The notes beneath the pieces are model-generated. The model was not told the DNA's origin, searched no databases, and saw nothing but the letters and a program-made list of their open reading frames with translations. The position numbers and the translations under genes are program-made. Positions 52,135-62,900 of a DNA stretch of 64,000 nt are shown in pieces. Each line of letters starts with the position of its first letter. The stretch's first letter is position 1. The DNA is from Schizochytrium sp. TIO01 (lineage: Eukaryota; Sar; Bigyra; Thraustochytrida; Thraustochytriidae), in assembly GCA_004764695.1 (NCBI GenBank), contig SMSO01000025.1, forward strand, positions 5,448,362 to 5,512,361, given 5' to 3'.

Positions 52135-55100
52135 TGAAGATGATGAGGAAGAAGATGATGAAGAGGCCGATGGAAACTCCGAGGATGAAGAGACAAATGC
52201 AGCAGGTGACCCTGAGGCCGTTGTAGACACCCCCGAAGAGGGTGAGGAAGCTGTACAGGGTGCTCTTGAAACTTCAAAGGCTTCCAAAAAGGGTGGAAAG
52301 AAGAAAAAGAAGGTCGCTAAGAAGGGAGGCAAAGGTGCTGGCAAAGGCAAGAAGAAGAAGAAGGGCACTGGCAAGAAATCAAAGAAAAGCGAGGACACTC
52401 CCTTTATTACCTCGAAGAAACTGCGTAAGACCACTGATACATCTAAGATACCCGACGAGGGAGACATTCGCTTTGGCGTTCCAGGGGCATCCGGGGAAAT
52501 TAGAGAAGGGATGGATCTACCTAGCACAGCTAAAACGTTTCTCTGCCCACGCTGTAATGTGGCATTAGATCGAGCAGGGAATATTGACGAGGCTGCAATG
52601 GCGAATAGTGATAACCGCCTTGCATGCGAGGGGTATCGAATGTTACTGCCCAACCTCATGGGATATCGCCCCGAGCGCTCCCGACAATGGGTTCTGCGGT
52701 GTATGCGCAGCATAATTCGCGCAAAGCGTTGTGCTGATTTCTCAGCAGCTAGAATGGGTAAACCAAAGATGAGATTTCCTGAATTTGTTTACATGTGGTT
52801 TACTCCACGCAAGGAGCGTCTCGATGAGTTGCAGTCTTTTGAGGGTCAAGAAGCCGTATTGCTTGCGAAAGCTGAGGCTGATGAGAGTCGATGGGGCCTT
52901 TACTATGGGTTGAAGCGTTTAGCAAAGGAGCTTCCTGAAGCCAGGGTTTTTTATACCTTTCTTGACGAAAAATACGGTGAGGACGATTTTGCGTTTTACC
53001 TTCACTGTCTGACGATAATGGAGGCTGTTGTGAATGAGCGTCGTGGGAAATTTGATTGGGGTTTTAACACGAATGCATGTGATTACGATGCTATGCATGA
53101 ATTAGAAGAAGAGCAGGGAGGAGCTGATGAAATCGATGACTTCATCTTTGTTGAAATACGCCATGCAGTTGAAGTGACAGAAAGAGTCATGAAGCGGGCC
53201 ACAGAAGACGACTGCAAGCGTGCAGTCAAAACATTGGTAGAAAACGCTGTCCAGGAAGAAATTCGCATCACGCCTACTACAGGTCAGCGAATTATTGATA
53301 TTAACGTTTGTCTTCGGGTCTTGTTGCAAGAATACCGAGATGAACAAGCACACCGCCGTGCAGCTCTACGAGTCATGTTTGGTTGTGCATCCTCTGGGCC
53401 AGAGGAGCAAATTTTTAACAAAGTGGTTGACCTTGGGCAAATGGTTACCATTGTTCAAACATTGAACTCTCGAGCAGGTCCGGCTGAGGCTGTAACTTTG
53501 TATCGCATGGCATACGAGATTGGCCGTGGAAAGGTCAATATCGACGCCTTCACACAAGCTGCAAACCGTTTGAACTTTTTCACAGATTGCCTTCGACTAC
53601 CTTCACATTTTGGTACTGAAGCCCCGAACACTCTGTCCGCAGCTCAATGCGCCCAGCTGGGTACAATTGTACGAAAACAAATGGCTCTCATTCGTCCTAT
53701 TGTAGATACATTTTTACAACGCCTTGATCCTCCGGCACGACGCCAGCTTCAACATTTAGTGTACGATGTGGCAGACGAATTAGAACGCGGAGGGGTTCAG
53801 TTAGATGGGCGACGAGCCTTATGTGCAATTCGTCGCCTCTTGTTCTTCCTCGTTGGTGAACGAAATGGTCATCGTGAGCTCTTTGGTGAGCAAGATCGTA
53901 CTGGAGATGTGGCAGTGGTGAATGCCAAGCGCGAGCTTGAAGTTTTGTGCACAATTTTGCGCGACTTTAATAAGGATGATCGTGAGGAGCGCATGGAAGA
54001 GCTTCAACTGAAGAGCTCTGCAGCAAGAATTCAAAAGAAATGGCGTGCTCGGCAGGAGCTCGCTCCGAATGTTCCTCATGGAATGCGCAAGTTATTGAGT
54101 GCATGTTTCGAGCCTGGCATCATTATTGAGATTCCTTCGCATGCCAAGATGGGGCCAGCTTCGCCAAGTTCGCCACAGCAGTCAAAGTCTCAAGCAACCG
54201 AAGCACAGCCAAAAGAAGGAGAAGCGGAAGCTAAGGTTCGTCGACGCCTGCTGCGCGCACCTGCACTACCGGAGCAATTTGTACTCGTCTTTTTGGAGGA
54301 TGTCTACCGATTCAAGGTAAATTTAGACACTATGATTGGCCAGACTATGACTTTAGAAGAGGCAGTGCACGGCACAGCAATGTCGTTGTTTGGTATTCGC
54401 GTTTTTGCGGAACGGTTCATTCATGACTTTTTCTTCAGCGTCCATCAACATGCCAAGGCGAATCTTCGCATTCGTCTTTTTGCACGATTTACTGGTGTTC
54501 GTACTCCTGCATTGTTGCCACCCAAACCAAAGTCAGCACTTGACCCCATTTTTGATATGGATAGTATGCGTAAGCTAGAGCACGAAATTGGTTATGGATT
54601 AGAGAATGATTGGTCCCATGAACCCATGACCCGCATTTGGCCAAAGGCTTTGCAATGCGTTGAAGCTGCTCATACTTATGTTGCTGCGTTGACAGCTGTC
54701 CACCAAGCTGCTGGATGCGAACCTTCAGATCCTCTGTTTGTGGACAAGTTGCCCTTACCCAAAGCAATTGGCGTGGTCAAGGCTGTGTTTCGCGATGCTT
54801 GCAATCCTTCTAAGCATCGTCCGTGTGGTCTTCAGCCATCAGCTCGGGTTGTAGAAGAATGCATGACCCGGTTGGAGCGATTGCCAATTTCAGGTGGCAA
54901 AATCGAAGCTGAGAAGCTTATTCTGATTATTTTGCAAGGCTGGCACGCAGAACAAATTTACCGTGCACGAAGTTTGCATGCAATTTATGAGCCAGGTGAA
55001 ACCCCGAAGGACGCTGTAGTGTCTTTGGTTGAATTCTCTGAAGGGTATGCCCCGAATATGCTCGATGTGAATTTATCGGTCCAACCGCTTCATGTTCTAA

Positions 55101-55786
55101 GCATGTACCGTGAATTAACGCAATTTAGTGAGCCGTTTACGTCCTTACAGCCGGACATGGTACAGTCAGCACTCCACGCGCAACACAAGAGTACTTGGGC
55201 TCCTCGACCTATTCGTAACTCTGGCAGCGTGGGCAGCAATGGTGTTGCAAAAAGTGCATTGAGCTTGATGGCGTCTGTACATGAAGGCCGTTGGCAGCTC
55301 CTAGTATATTACTGGCAGCCTCTGGAGGTAACAATCAATGAAGTTGTCATGCAGCTGAAGAATGAGCTACCAACACGTAATTTGAAGCTTTCTTCGAAAA
55401 AGAAGCGTGCCAAAATGCGTCAAGAGGACATTGATCGTGAGGATGACGAGTATGCTCGTACGTTGGAAAGAAGACGTATTTTATGCAACCGTTTGGACGA
55501 AGCTTTGGAAATTTTCGTGTACAATTATGGAGAGCTCTTGAATGGAGGTGCGCAGGTTCGGAACGAAACAAACGTAGAGGATGTATGGGTTAATTTGCGA
55601 AGCTTTTTGCACGTGTTACAGTTGGCTCGTTTGGAAATTGATGAGGCTAGCGAGCCCATTGCTGATCGTTGGGATCAGGAGCGTTTAGAGCGAATGAGGC
55701 CGCCTGAGAAGGAGCCGATGCCTTCTCCACCGCAGGGTAACGTGCTATCGGGAAAGAAAAAAGCTAGTAATGCTGCTGCGCAGTGA
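52025..55786 (+). CDS. Large IQ-motif protein, C-terminal part of the same gene
   Basis: The frame is open for 1253 aa, but its first ~37 codons overlap the previous ORF and are probably not translated in this frame. After an acidic block (EESDEDDEEE) comes a Lys/Gly-rich block (about 90-125). A long, mostly helical body of unrecognised family follows. It includes a CPRC near residue 175, an IQ-like calmodulin-binding motif SAARIQKKWRARQEL (about 659-673), and a module FAERFIHDFFFSVHQHAKANLR that loosely recalls repeats in cilium-associated proteins. The C-terminus is Pro/Lys-rich. An AATAAA at 55847, about 60 bp after the stop, could be its polyadenylation signal. If the frameshift at ~52120 is a sequence error, the gene runs 50494-55786. 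Confidence 0.72.
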   Translation: MLTSALKSSAKNTVQQESNMRQMRPLRTLRKRKEESDEDDEEEDDEEADGNSEDEETNAAGDPEAVVDTPEEGEEAVQGALETSKASKKGGKKKKKVAKKGGKGAGKGKKKKKGTGKKSKKSEDTPFITSKKLRKTTDTSKIPDEGDIRFGVPGASGEIREGMDLPSTAKTFLCPRCNVALDRAGNIDEAAMANSDNRLACEGYRMLLPNLMGYRPERSRQWVLRCMRSIIRAKRCADFSAARMGKPKMRFPEFVYMWFTPRKERLDELQSFEGQEAVLLAKAEADESRWGLYYGLKRLAKELPEARVFYTFLDEKYGEDDFAFYLHCLTIMEAVVNERRGKFDWGFNTNACDYDAMHELEEEQGGADEIDDFIFVEIRHAVEVTERVMKRATEDDCKRAVKTLVENAVQEEIRITPTTGQRIIDINVCLRVLLQEYRDEQAHRRAALRVMFGCASSGPEEQIFNKVVDLGQMVTIVQTLNSRAGPAEAVTLYRMAYEIGRGKVNIDAFTQAANRLNFFTDCLRLPSHFGTEAPNTLSAAQCAQLGTIVRKQMALIRPIVDTFLQRLDPPARRQLQHLVYDVADELERGGVQLDGRRALCAIRRLLFFLVGERNGHRELFGEQDRTGDVAVVNAKRELEVLCTILRDFNKDDREERMEELQLKSSAARIQKKWRARQELAPNVPHGMRKLLSACFEPGIIIEIPSHAKMGPASPSSPQQSKSQATEAQPKEGEAEAKVRRRLLRAPALPEQFVLVFLEDVYRFKVNLDTMIGQTMTLEEAVHGTAMSLFGIRVFAERFIHDFFFSVHQHAKANLRIRLFARFTGVRTPALLPPKPKSALDPIFDMDSMRKLEHEIGYGLENDWSHEPMTRIWPKALQCVEAAHTYVAALTAVHQAAGCEPSDPLFVDKLPLPKAIGVVKAVFRDACNPSKHRPCGLQPSARVVEECMTRLERLPISGGKIEAEKLILIILQGWHAEQIYRARSLHAIYEPGETPKDAVVSLVEFSEGYAPNMLDVNLSVQPLHVLSMYRELTQFSEPFTSLQPDMVQSALHAQHKSTWAPRPIRNSGSVGSNGVAKSALSLMASVHEGRWQLLVYYWQPLEVTINEVVMQLKNELPTRNLKLSSKKKRAKMRQEDIDREDDEYARTLERRRILCNRLDEALEIFVYNYGELLNGGAQVRNETNVEDVWVNLRSFLHVLQLARLEIDEASEPIADRWDQERLERMRPPEKEPMPSPPQGNVLSGKKKASNAAAQ

Positions 55787-57748
55787 AAACTGGACAGTTG
55801 ATTTTTCTTTTTAAATGTAAACTTCAAGATTTAATGTCCTTAACTAAATAAATGTGTACATCTTTTTCTCATAGATATGTAGATATGTTAGCGAACGAAT
55901 CGGACGAAGCAGAATTATTGCACTTTAATTTGCAAATGTAAACTTAGATATTCAACGTCATTGGCTATGATGAATATACATCATTACCTCATGGATCTGT
56001 TGCGCTCTTCTACTAACGGCGATGAAGAAAAATTATTGCAATAGTCTTTCCTACCAAATCAAAAAACCATTTCAGTTGAAAAGAAGAATTATTCTCGGCA
56101 GTTGGTAGCATCGTGGTAGTCATCAACTCTTGTCAAAGGTAGTAGACTATGATGCCAAAGGGAAATTCACAATTAAGCAATCGATGTCGCTGCAACTTTC
56201 ACCTTGCACAATGCGTCTAGCTGGTCTTGTTAGTAGAGCTCATAGATCCTCCAAAGCACAAGGTTAATACTTTACCAGTGATTCAGATCGCTTCATACCG
56301 CCAGTGACAAAACAGGGGTCATAAAGCTCATTTTTGATGGATCAAGCTGCCTAATCTTGTGAAATGCCAGCGGCAGTCATCCCGATCTGCTGTTGAACAG
56401 ACTGGATGACTGAACTAAAATTAAGAAGATAAGCGCAGCAAGGCTACTCTTACTTACAATAATGCCATTTTACCTGTATAAGTTAGGGGGTTGGATAGAT
56501 GCCGTCTATTTACATTTTATGTTTGGATGACGCTTAGTGAGCCCTATCCCATCTTCCATACTAAGTTGAAGTTTAAAATATCGTTGGCCATCTTTCATGT
56601 GCTTGTAAAATGCAAAATGCGAGAAACGTTGAGTTGTGATGAAGATAGGCATACAGATACGAAAACAAAAACACCAAGCGTTAAAAGTGATATGTTTGTA
56701 ATGTTTAGGTTTAGTAGAGAATCATATGTGATATTTAGAGGACCACGTGGTGGTGATGATTACGATGATGATGCAGATTGGAAATGGCAGGTGATGCAAG
56801 ACAAGTCGGCGAGCAAGTTGTGCTTTCACTTAGCCTCACCTGGCGTTTGTGGAAGACAGACGAATGAGGAAGTAAGGCATACAGGGCCATGTTAGGAGCC
56901 CACATCGCAAATGGTTGTCGAAAAGTTGCTAAATTTGCAGTGAAAGAAATGACCTCACCAGAGAAGATAGATGGCAGCGCCCGCCATATCATTCTGAATC
57001 TAGTACATGGTCTTTCACCATGTACTACATGATCAAGCTAGGAAAAGTGAATAGTACACTTTATGATGTATATATGAATGTAGTTGGTTTTGTCAGGGGG
57101 GAACACTAAATGACTATGATCCTTGTTGCATCATCATTTAGACCAATTCCTTAGCCAATGTCGATCCCAGGAGTGATCCACGATAGCGGGGGGCAAATGC
57201 GCTATGCCTGAGGACGAGCTTGGTTTGTTTGCTCCATTCATCGTCGCCCAGAACTACAGAAAAACTTGCGCGGATGGATGGTATAAGCAAGAGCTGGTTG
57301 AACTGATAGAATGAGTGGGCAGTTCTACCGCCCACCGCCCCCTCCCTTTCTTTTTCCACATTTGCAATTGAGATGCCCCTCAAAAGCGAGAACAGCTATA
57401 CATGCTGGCATTTATTATTATTTTTTTTTTTGGGGGGGGGGAGGAGGGGGGGATCTGCAAGCAGTGCGCGAAAATTTGTGAAGTGATGTGATAGTCTTGC
57501 TTTGAAGTCGCCGTGGCCAGCTCATGACAGTTGTGAAACTTGACATCAAAGCAAGTGAGCATCACCTGAGGTATGAGGAACTTGGCCGAGCCACGTCTGG
57601 CGTTGGGTGTATTTTATGTTTGAAATGCTGTTGTTGTGCGTTGTGGTTTGTTGTGTGAAAGAAGAAGAAAGGAGAAGAGGAAGAGGGATTGCGGTCTATT
57701 CGCTCGACGAGAAGAACAGGTTCGTCGGGCATAATGAGGCAGTTTAAT
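55787..57748. other. Intergenic region
   Basis: About 2 kb of AT-rich DNA without a convincing gene. A 134-aa ORF at 56491-56895 has no domain. A T11 then G-rich homopolymer tract lies at 57421-57453. Confidence 0.55.
57421..57453. repeat. T11-G10 homopolymer junction with purine run
   Basis: Eleven T are followed directly by ten G and a further G/A run. The tract is error-prone and can form G-rich structures. Confidence 0.85.
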
Positions 57749-59242
57749 CTAAAGGCTCATCAACATGGGCTTGGACATGTAGGCCTGGAAGACCTGAAGG
57801 TACTGGCCAAGAGTGCGGTCATCCACGACGCGACGGTCAGCGGAAACCTGGACAGTGAGAACGTTGACAACACGCATGTCAGCAGGGTCGTCAGTAGGGC
57901 AGACGAACTCCTGGCGACCGCCACCCACAGCCATAATGGCGGAGTGAGGCGGGCTAATGACGGCAGTGAAGTCATTAATGCCAAACATACCGAGGTTGGA
58001 CACAGCAAAGGAGCCACCTTGGAACTCCTCGAGCTTGAGCTTGTTGCTGCGAGCGCGGCCAGCGAGGTCCTTCATGTCAGCAGAGATCTGCATGACACCC
58101 TTCTGGTCGGTGTTCTTGACGATAGGTGTAATGAGACCAGTGGGTGTAGCAACGGCAACTGCAACGTCTACGGACGAGTTCTGCACAATAGATCCGTCAG
58201 GCTCCACGCGGCAGTTGACGGTGGGCACATCACGAAGAGCAAGCGCGGCTGCCTTGAGGATCATGTCGTTGATCGAAGGTGCCGATCCAAGGGTAGCCTT
58301 GAGCTCCTTGCGCATCTTAAGAATCGCATCAATTTCACAGTCAATGGTGGCATAAAAGTGAGGGCGAGACTGCTTTGACTCTGACAGCCTGCTGGCAATA
58401 ACCTTACGCATGTTGGTGAGCGGGATGTCCTCGTACTCGCGCTCCGGCTCAGACTCCGGAAGTCCGTTCGCAGCGGCTCTGGTAACGCCCTGAGGCTGCT
58501 TCTGCTGGGTCTGCTGCTGAGCCTGAGGCTGCTTCTGCTGGGCCTGCTTTGGCTCCTGAGCTTGCTTCTGGGGTGCGGCAGAGTGCTGATCCACGGGTTT
58601 CTTACCTTCCACGGCGCGAACAGCATCTTCTTTGCTCACAATAGCAGTTCCAGAGGGGCTCTTGGCGGAGCCATGGATCTTTTTGGCATCAACACCGAAG
58701 GTCGCAAGAATCGCAGCAGCCGCAGGGGATATGAGCTGCTTATCAGGCACGGGACCTTCATCCGCAGCAGCTTGTGTTGATGCCGAAGAGGTGGAGGTCG
58801 AAGCTGAAGATTCGGATGAAGTTGAAGGTGTAGATGAGGATTTGGAGGTGAGGAAAGAGAGGTCCATCTTGTTGACAGCCTCTGCGATGTCCTTGGAGTC
58901 AGCGATAACAGCGATGGTCTCTCCCACGGCGATGTCTCCGCCCTCGCCAGCGTTAATGAGGATCTTGGCGAGCACGCCGTCGTCTTGTGCTTCGAAGTCC
59001 ACGGTGGCCTTGTCGGTCTCAATCTCGGCGAGCACGCTGCCAGCCTCGAAGGAGTCCATCTCGCGAAGGTTCCATGCGGCGACGCGGCCGCTCTCCATCG
59101 TCGGAGAGAGTGCCGGGAGAGGCACGGCGCTGGCGCCCTCAGGCAGCTTCTGCGCAGAGCTCATGAGGCGCCAAGAGGATGCCCAGGACAACCGCACGCG
59201 AGCCGCATGGCTGCCGCGCAGAGCTGAAGCCGCACGAAGCAT
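57749..59242 (-). CDS. Pyruvate dehydrogenase E2-type protein, E3BP-like (no catalytic His)
   Basis: This 497-aa ORF has a mitochondrial presequence (Arg/Ser-rich, about 1-32). The lipoyl domain spans 36-118 with the lipoylated Lys78 in EIETDKATVDFE. An E3/E1-binding domain lies at about 170-208 (LISPAAAAILATFGVD). A Gln/Lys/Pro linker (218-252) contains repeated QKQPQ units. The C-terminal acyltransferase core starts near 270 (IPLTNMRKVIASRLSESKQ). The catalytic HxxxDG of E2 is here RRVVDD (470-475): His is Arg (codon CGT) and Gly is Asp. Vertebrate E3-binding protein (PDHX) shows the same kind of change at this site. The protein therefore probably anchors E3 (dihydrolipoamide dehydrogenase) in the complex rather than making acetyl-CoA. 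Its start codon lies 219 bp from the transposon end. Confidence 0.9.
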   Translation of the reverse strand: MLRAASALRGSHAARVRLSWASSWRLMSSAQKLPEGASAVPLPALSPTMESGRVAAWNLREMDSFEAGSVLAEIETDKATVDFEAQDDGVLAKILINAGEGGDIAVGETIAVIADSKDIAEAVNKMDLSFLTSKSSSTPSTSSESSASTSTSSASTQAAADEGPVPDKQLISPAAAAILATFGVDAKKIHGSAKSPSGTAIVSKEDAVRAVEGKKPVDQHSAAPQKQAQEPKQAQQKQPQAQQQTQQKQPQGVTRAAANGLPESEPEREYEDIPLTNMRKVIASRLSESKQSRPHFYATIDCEIDAILKMRKELKATLGSAPSINDMILKAAALALRDVPTVNCRVEPDGSIVQNSSVDVAVAVATPTGLITPIVKNTDQKGVMQISADMKDLAGRARSNKLKLEEFQGGSFAVSNLGMFGINDFTAVISPPHSAIMAVGGGRQEFVCPTDDPADMRVVNVLTVQVSADRRVVDDRTLGQYLQVFQAYMSKPMLMSL

Positions 59243-59456
59243 GCTTGTTTATTTGGAGGCTGCTGTCGAGCTGCTGCCGGTAGTGTGCTGTCGAGCGGAG
59301 TCCGCAAGGGTCTCGGCTTTCTTTGTTTGCCTTGCTCTGATTCGATCTGGAGATCGAAAATGAGTGAACGAGTTTTAGTTAGTTTTTACTTCTTTTTTTT
59401 TTTTCTTTCTTTCTTAAAAAAATAAAATAAATAAGTAGTAGTCTTTTTTCAATTGG

Positions 59457-59460
59457 TTAG
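59457..59460. repeat. Left target-site duplication TTAG
   Basis: TTAG immediately precedes the CCC terminus and is repeated directly after the GGG terminus at 63950-63953. PiggyBac elements normally duplicate TTAA; this pair differs at the last base. Confidence 0.8.
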
Positions 59461-59469
59461 CCCTGGCTA
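59461..59469 (+). repeat. Left terminal inverted repeat
   Basis: CCCTGGCTA exactly matches the reverse complement of 63941-63949. Confidence 0.88.
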
Positions 59470-59701
59470 AATTCAAAATGTCCCGAATTATGTCCGCAAA
59501 ATATTTTTGACTAAAATCGCCAGAAAACCCTGTAAAGATCTAAAATCGTAAATTTGATTGTATGATCATGTTGAAACAACTGTTTCCCTAAACTGAGCAC
59601 GATTTCTTTGCAGAAGCAAGCGTATTGAGCTCACGCTACTCGTCCAAAAATTGGCTCACAACCTCGATAAAACGGCCTAATAGGGCAAATAGGCCTTTAG
59701 A

Positions 59702-59728
59702 TTTTCAGGACGTAATACGTCCTGAAAA
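59702..59728. repeat. Left subterminal palindrome (core GGACGTAATACGTCC)
   Basis: A 27-nt perfect palindrome with 13-nt arms around a single central base lies 241 bp inside the left terminus. The right end carries the same core, so it may be a transposase binding site. Confidence 0.85.
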
Positions 59729-59921
59729 ACTGAACTTTGCATTAGCGAAAACGTATAAGAGTTTGGGTATTTTGGTTAGTTTAATAGTTTAGTTAATATA
59801 AACAATAGTAGTTTATTTTTGCGTTGCTCAAGTCGGAGAAACATCTAAAGATGAAGATTTCGCGATAAATGAAGATTTTATATAAGCTAAATGTAATATT
59901 AATTTTTTGTGTGGATAATTT

Positions 59922-62900
59922 TTATGTATGGAAATGAGGAATCGTAATTTGCTCCTCGCTATGAAATTTGATATTGCAATGCTTACAAATGTAAGCATTG
60001 CAAGTTTGGCACCATCGAGTGGTCTTCCGTGGATTACGATATGGATGGTCTGGCGCCGATCCCCGTTCGCAATCAACACAACACATAATGCAGGCTCCCC
60101 TCTTCTTGAACTTGCCCACGCATTCATGCTGTCCAACTAAACGAGTTTGTAGAAGTTCTGGGAGTCGTGACTTACTGTATTGATACTGTTGCGGCGATTC
60201 TAGCGAGGCTGTAGAAGTAGGCGAAATGGTGTTATCAGTTGCTCTCCAGCAGAATTCTATGTCAGACATGGAACAAGTATTGTCAAATGGGTAAAGGGAT
60301 TCCATTGAGACAACCCTAATTTCTTCTGCGAGACTACTTAGATAGCCTCTATAGCAGCACAGATTTTTGCGTAGCATTGACCATTCCGTAATTGTTTTAC
60401 ACTTCGATGTGAGGTTCCGATGCTCCATTGAGAGGAGCTGATACGCTCGAAACGAGTTGTATAAAATATAGTCAATGAATGTTAAACAAACCAAAGCATT
60501 AGGAGTCAGCTTTGAAGTACGAATGCTCGCTCCATTGATAGTTTTTCTAGTGATATCAACTCCGCCCATCATCTTATTCCAGACACTAACAGTCAAAGGC
60601 AGTAGGCGTTTGCAAGGCGGTGGGGTTCCGTTGACCAGCACGTCGTCACTATGCCTCCGCCAAAGCTGCAAAGCGAGTTCGGCACTGTGTAAATCCACAG
60701 CATAACCCCAGTCTGGTGATTGGTCTGGTGCAAAACGAGGAAACCTACCAAGTTGATTGCCATAAGCAAAGCCCATGTATTCATCACTCAACGCTTTGAA
60801 ATACTCACGCCATGACTGGCGCTGGGCACATGAGACTTTGATTAGCACTCCTTGCATGATTTCCTCAGTTGTGGCATATATAAGGAGGGTGTAAGGGACA
60901 TCTAAAGTAGCTGCATGATGGATACACTGAGTTCGAAACGACGGATTTGGGACTAACGACTCGAACTCACTTGTTCCACATTTGCATTCGTGCCACGCAC
61001 TCTGACCAGCAACTCGAGACTTTAACTCATCTATAGTTTTGGCATTTGTACTTGTTTTGATTTCTAAGGCAAATACATCATCTATAACAAAATTGTTTCC
61101 TTCTAGCTCTGTATTCCTCAAAAGAACAGCTGCACCGTCGGGTGAGTCTGCTACAAATTGGACTTCCCGATTAATAATCAGACCATATTTGCGTAGCTGG
61201 AGAATACAGAATTTATTGGAACTTGCTTTCTTAACCCATCTGGAAAGATCTTTCGCCACGTCTGCCTCATTTTCAATCCCCAAAGCCAGTGGGTTTTTAT
61301 GATTCGAAAACCCATTTTGAATAGGCTTCATAAACCAACTTGGTGTGATTGTTCTAAGAAATGATTTCTGGCGTTCCTCGAAAGTGCATGTATGGTTATC
61401 ATCAATCGTTTCAGAATTGTGCAAGGGAAAGCTGTCCCCAATGTCACTACTGTCACTCATTTCCAGCAGGTCTTGAGTAGTGGACTCCTGAGATGCATGC
61501 TGAGGGTGTATGTCTTCCTGTAAGGAAGATAGTTCTCCGTTTGAGACCGTTTCATGATCTATAGTTCTTGATAGGATGTCTACGATCCGCTTGGCTAGTT
61601 CGATCTTTTTGCCATCAGTCTTTGCACCTACATCCAAAGAAAGTAACTTTTGGATAAGCTCATTTTTGTTCATACGTTGCATCCAGTATGTATATTCAAG
61701 AATAAGACCCTCCCCTTGACGCTTCCTTTTATATTGCTTCTGAGCTCCTTCAGATGAATAAGAAGAACGCTTATTAGGACGGGGGAATAATGAGATAATT
61801 CGTTGCGGGTCAAGACAAGCGAACGATTTCACATCGTGGTGTAAGGCCATAAGCTCATCCGAATGAACGAATGGAGCATTTTTAAAGTTGATACAGGTAA
61901 AAGCACCGGTGCTTGTAATTCTAAATTGCCGAGCCATAAACCAGTCAGGTGTTCTTTGGGAAATTGTCATTGAGAAGATATTGGCGTTCACAAGGTTAAT
62001 TTTATGATTAGCTTGTGCCTTCATCTTATATGTACTCATGTCACACGGCTCTATCTCAATCTCAGCATGTGGAACGCGCTTTACACCACCTGGTGAGTTC
62101 CAATCTACTCCAGCAGGAAGTACTTCGTAACTCCAAACTTGGTCAGCCAAACAACGGTCGTTCGTGATGAGTTGTGCAACTCTATGCTTTCCCGCACCGT
62201 GACGCATCATCATCGCAGCAACAAAATCGCCATTCTGGTATCTTTGAGCGGTGTAGGTGCTTCGACGGCCATTCCTGTTAATGATAGTTTGACTTCCCCT
62301 CACAGGCGTAGCAGGAACTGGTCCTTCAACATCTATAAACGGGAATGACGAGGTCTTGCGACAAGTTCCAAGAAATTTGACTCCCTTTGACTGAAGAATT
62401 TGAGTTATGTTTGTTGCACGATCCATATCCTGAGGTTTCGATAATGCCAGATAACCACGATCAATGAATACACGAAGCTCTGAAGACACAGACGCATCAG
62501 GGCTTTCTCCTGACTCCCCCTCATTCAGAAAATCTATTGCCTTGCTTACAATTTTATGAACAGGTGAGTGGGAAGTCTCTAACCGTGGTACTAGGAGCAG
62601 ACCTGTACCCACAGAGCACACAAGATGTATCACGGGTTTCTGTTTTTTTGTTTTCGTTGGAATGGTACGAATTCCAAAATTCTCCCACTGAGGAGAACCA
62701 TAGGGAAGCTTGTCGTCATCAAGATCGATCCAAGTGGTTTTAGGGACAAAGAACATCTTCACCCAATGGCGCTGAGCAGCACCTCCCATTTCATGGATGA
62801 TCGGACTTGAGGAGCATACTCTAGCCTCGCGTGACCCTTTTGTTGCCCGATTGGACTTGTCCAGGCTCATTGCCTTTCGAACTTTTGAATAGGATACCGT

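Noticed and set aside
56491-56895. 134-aa plus-strand ORF
   Set aside because: No domain, AT-rich unsupported start region, and no conserved-looking pattern.
57689-58378. 229-aa ORF on the plus strand
   Set aside because: It is the antisense shadow of the E2/E3BP coding sequence.
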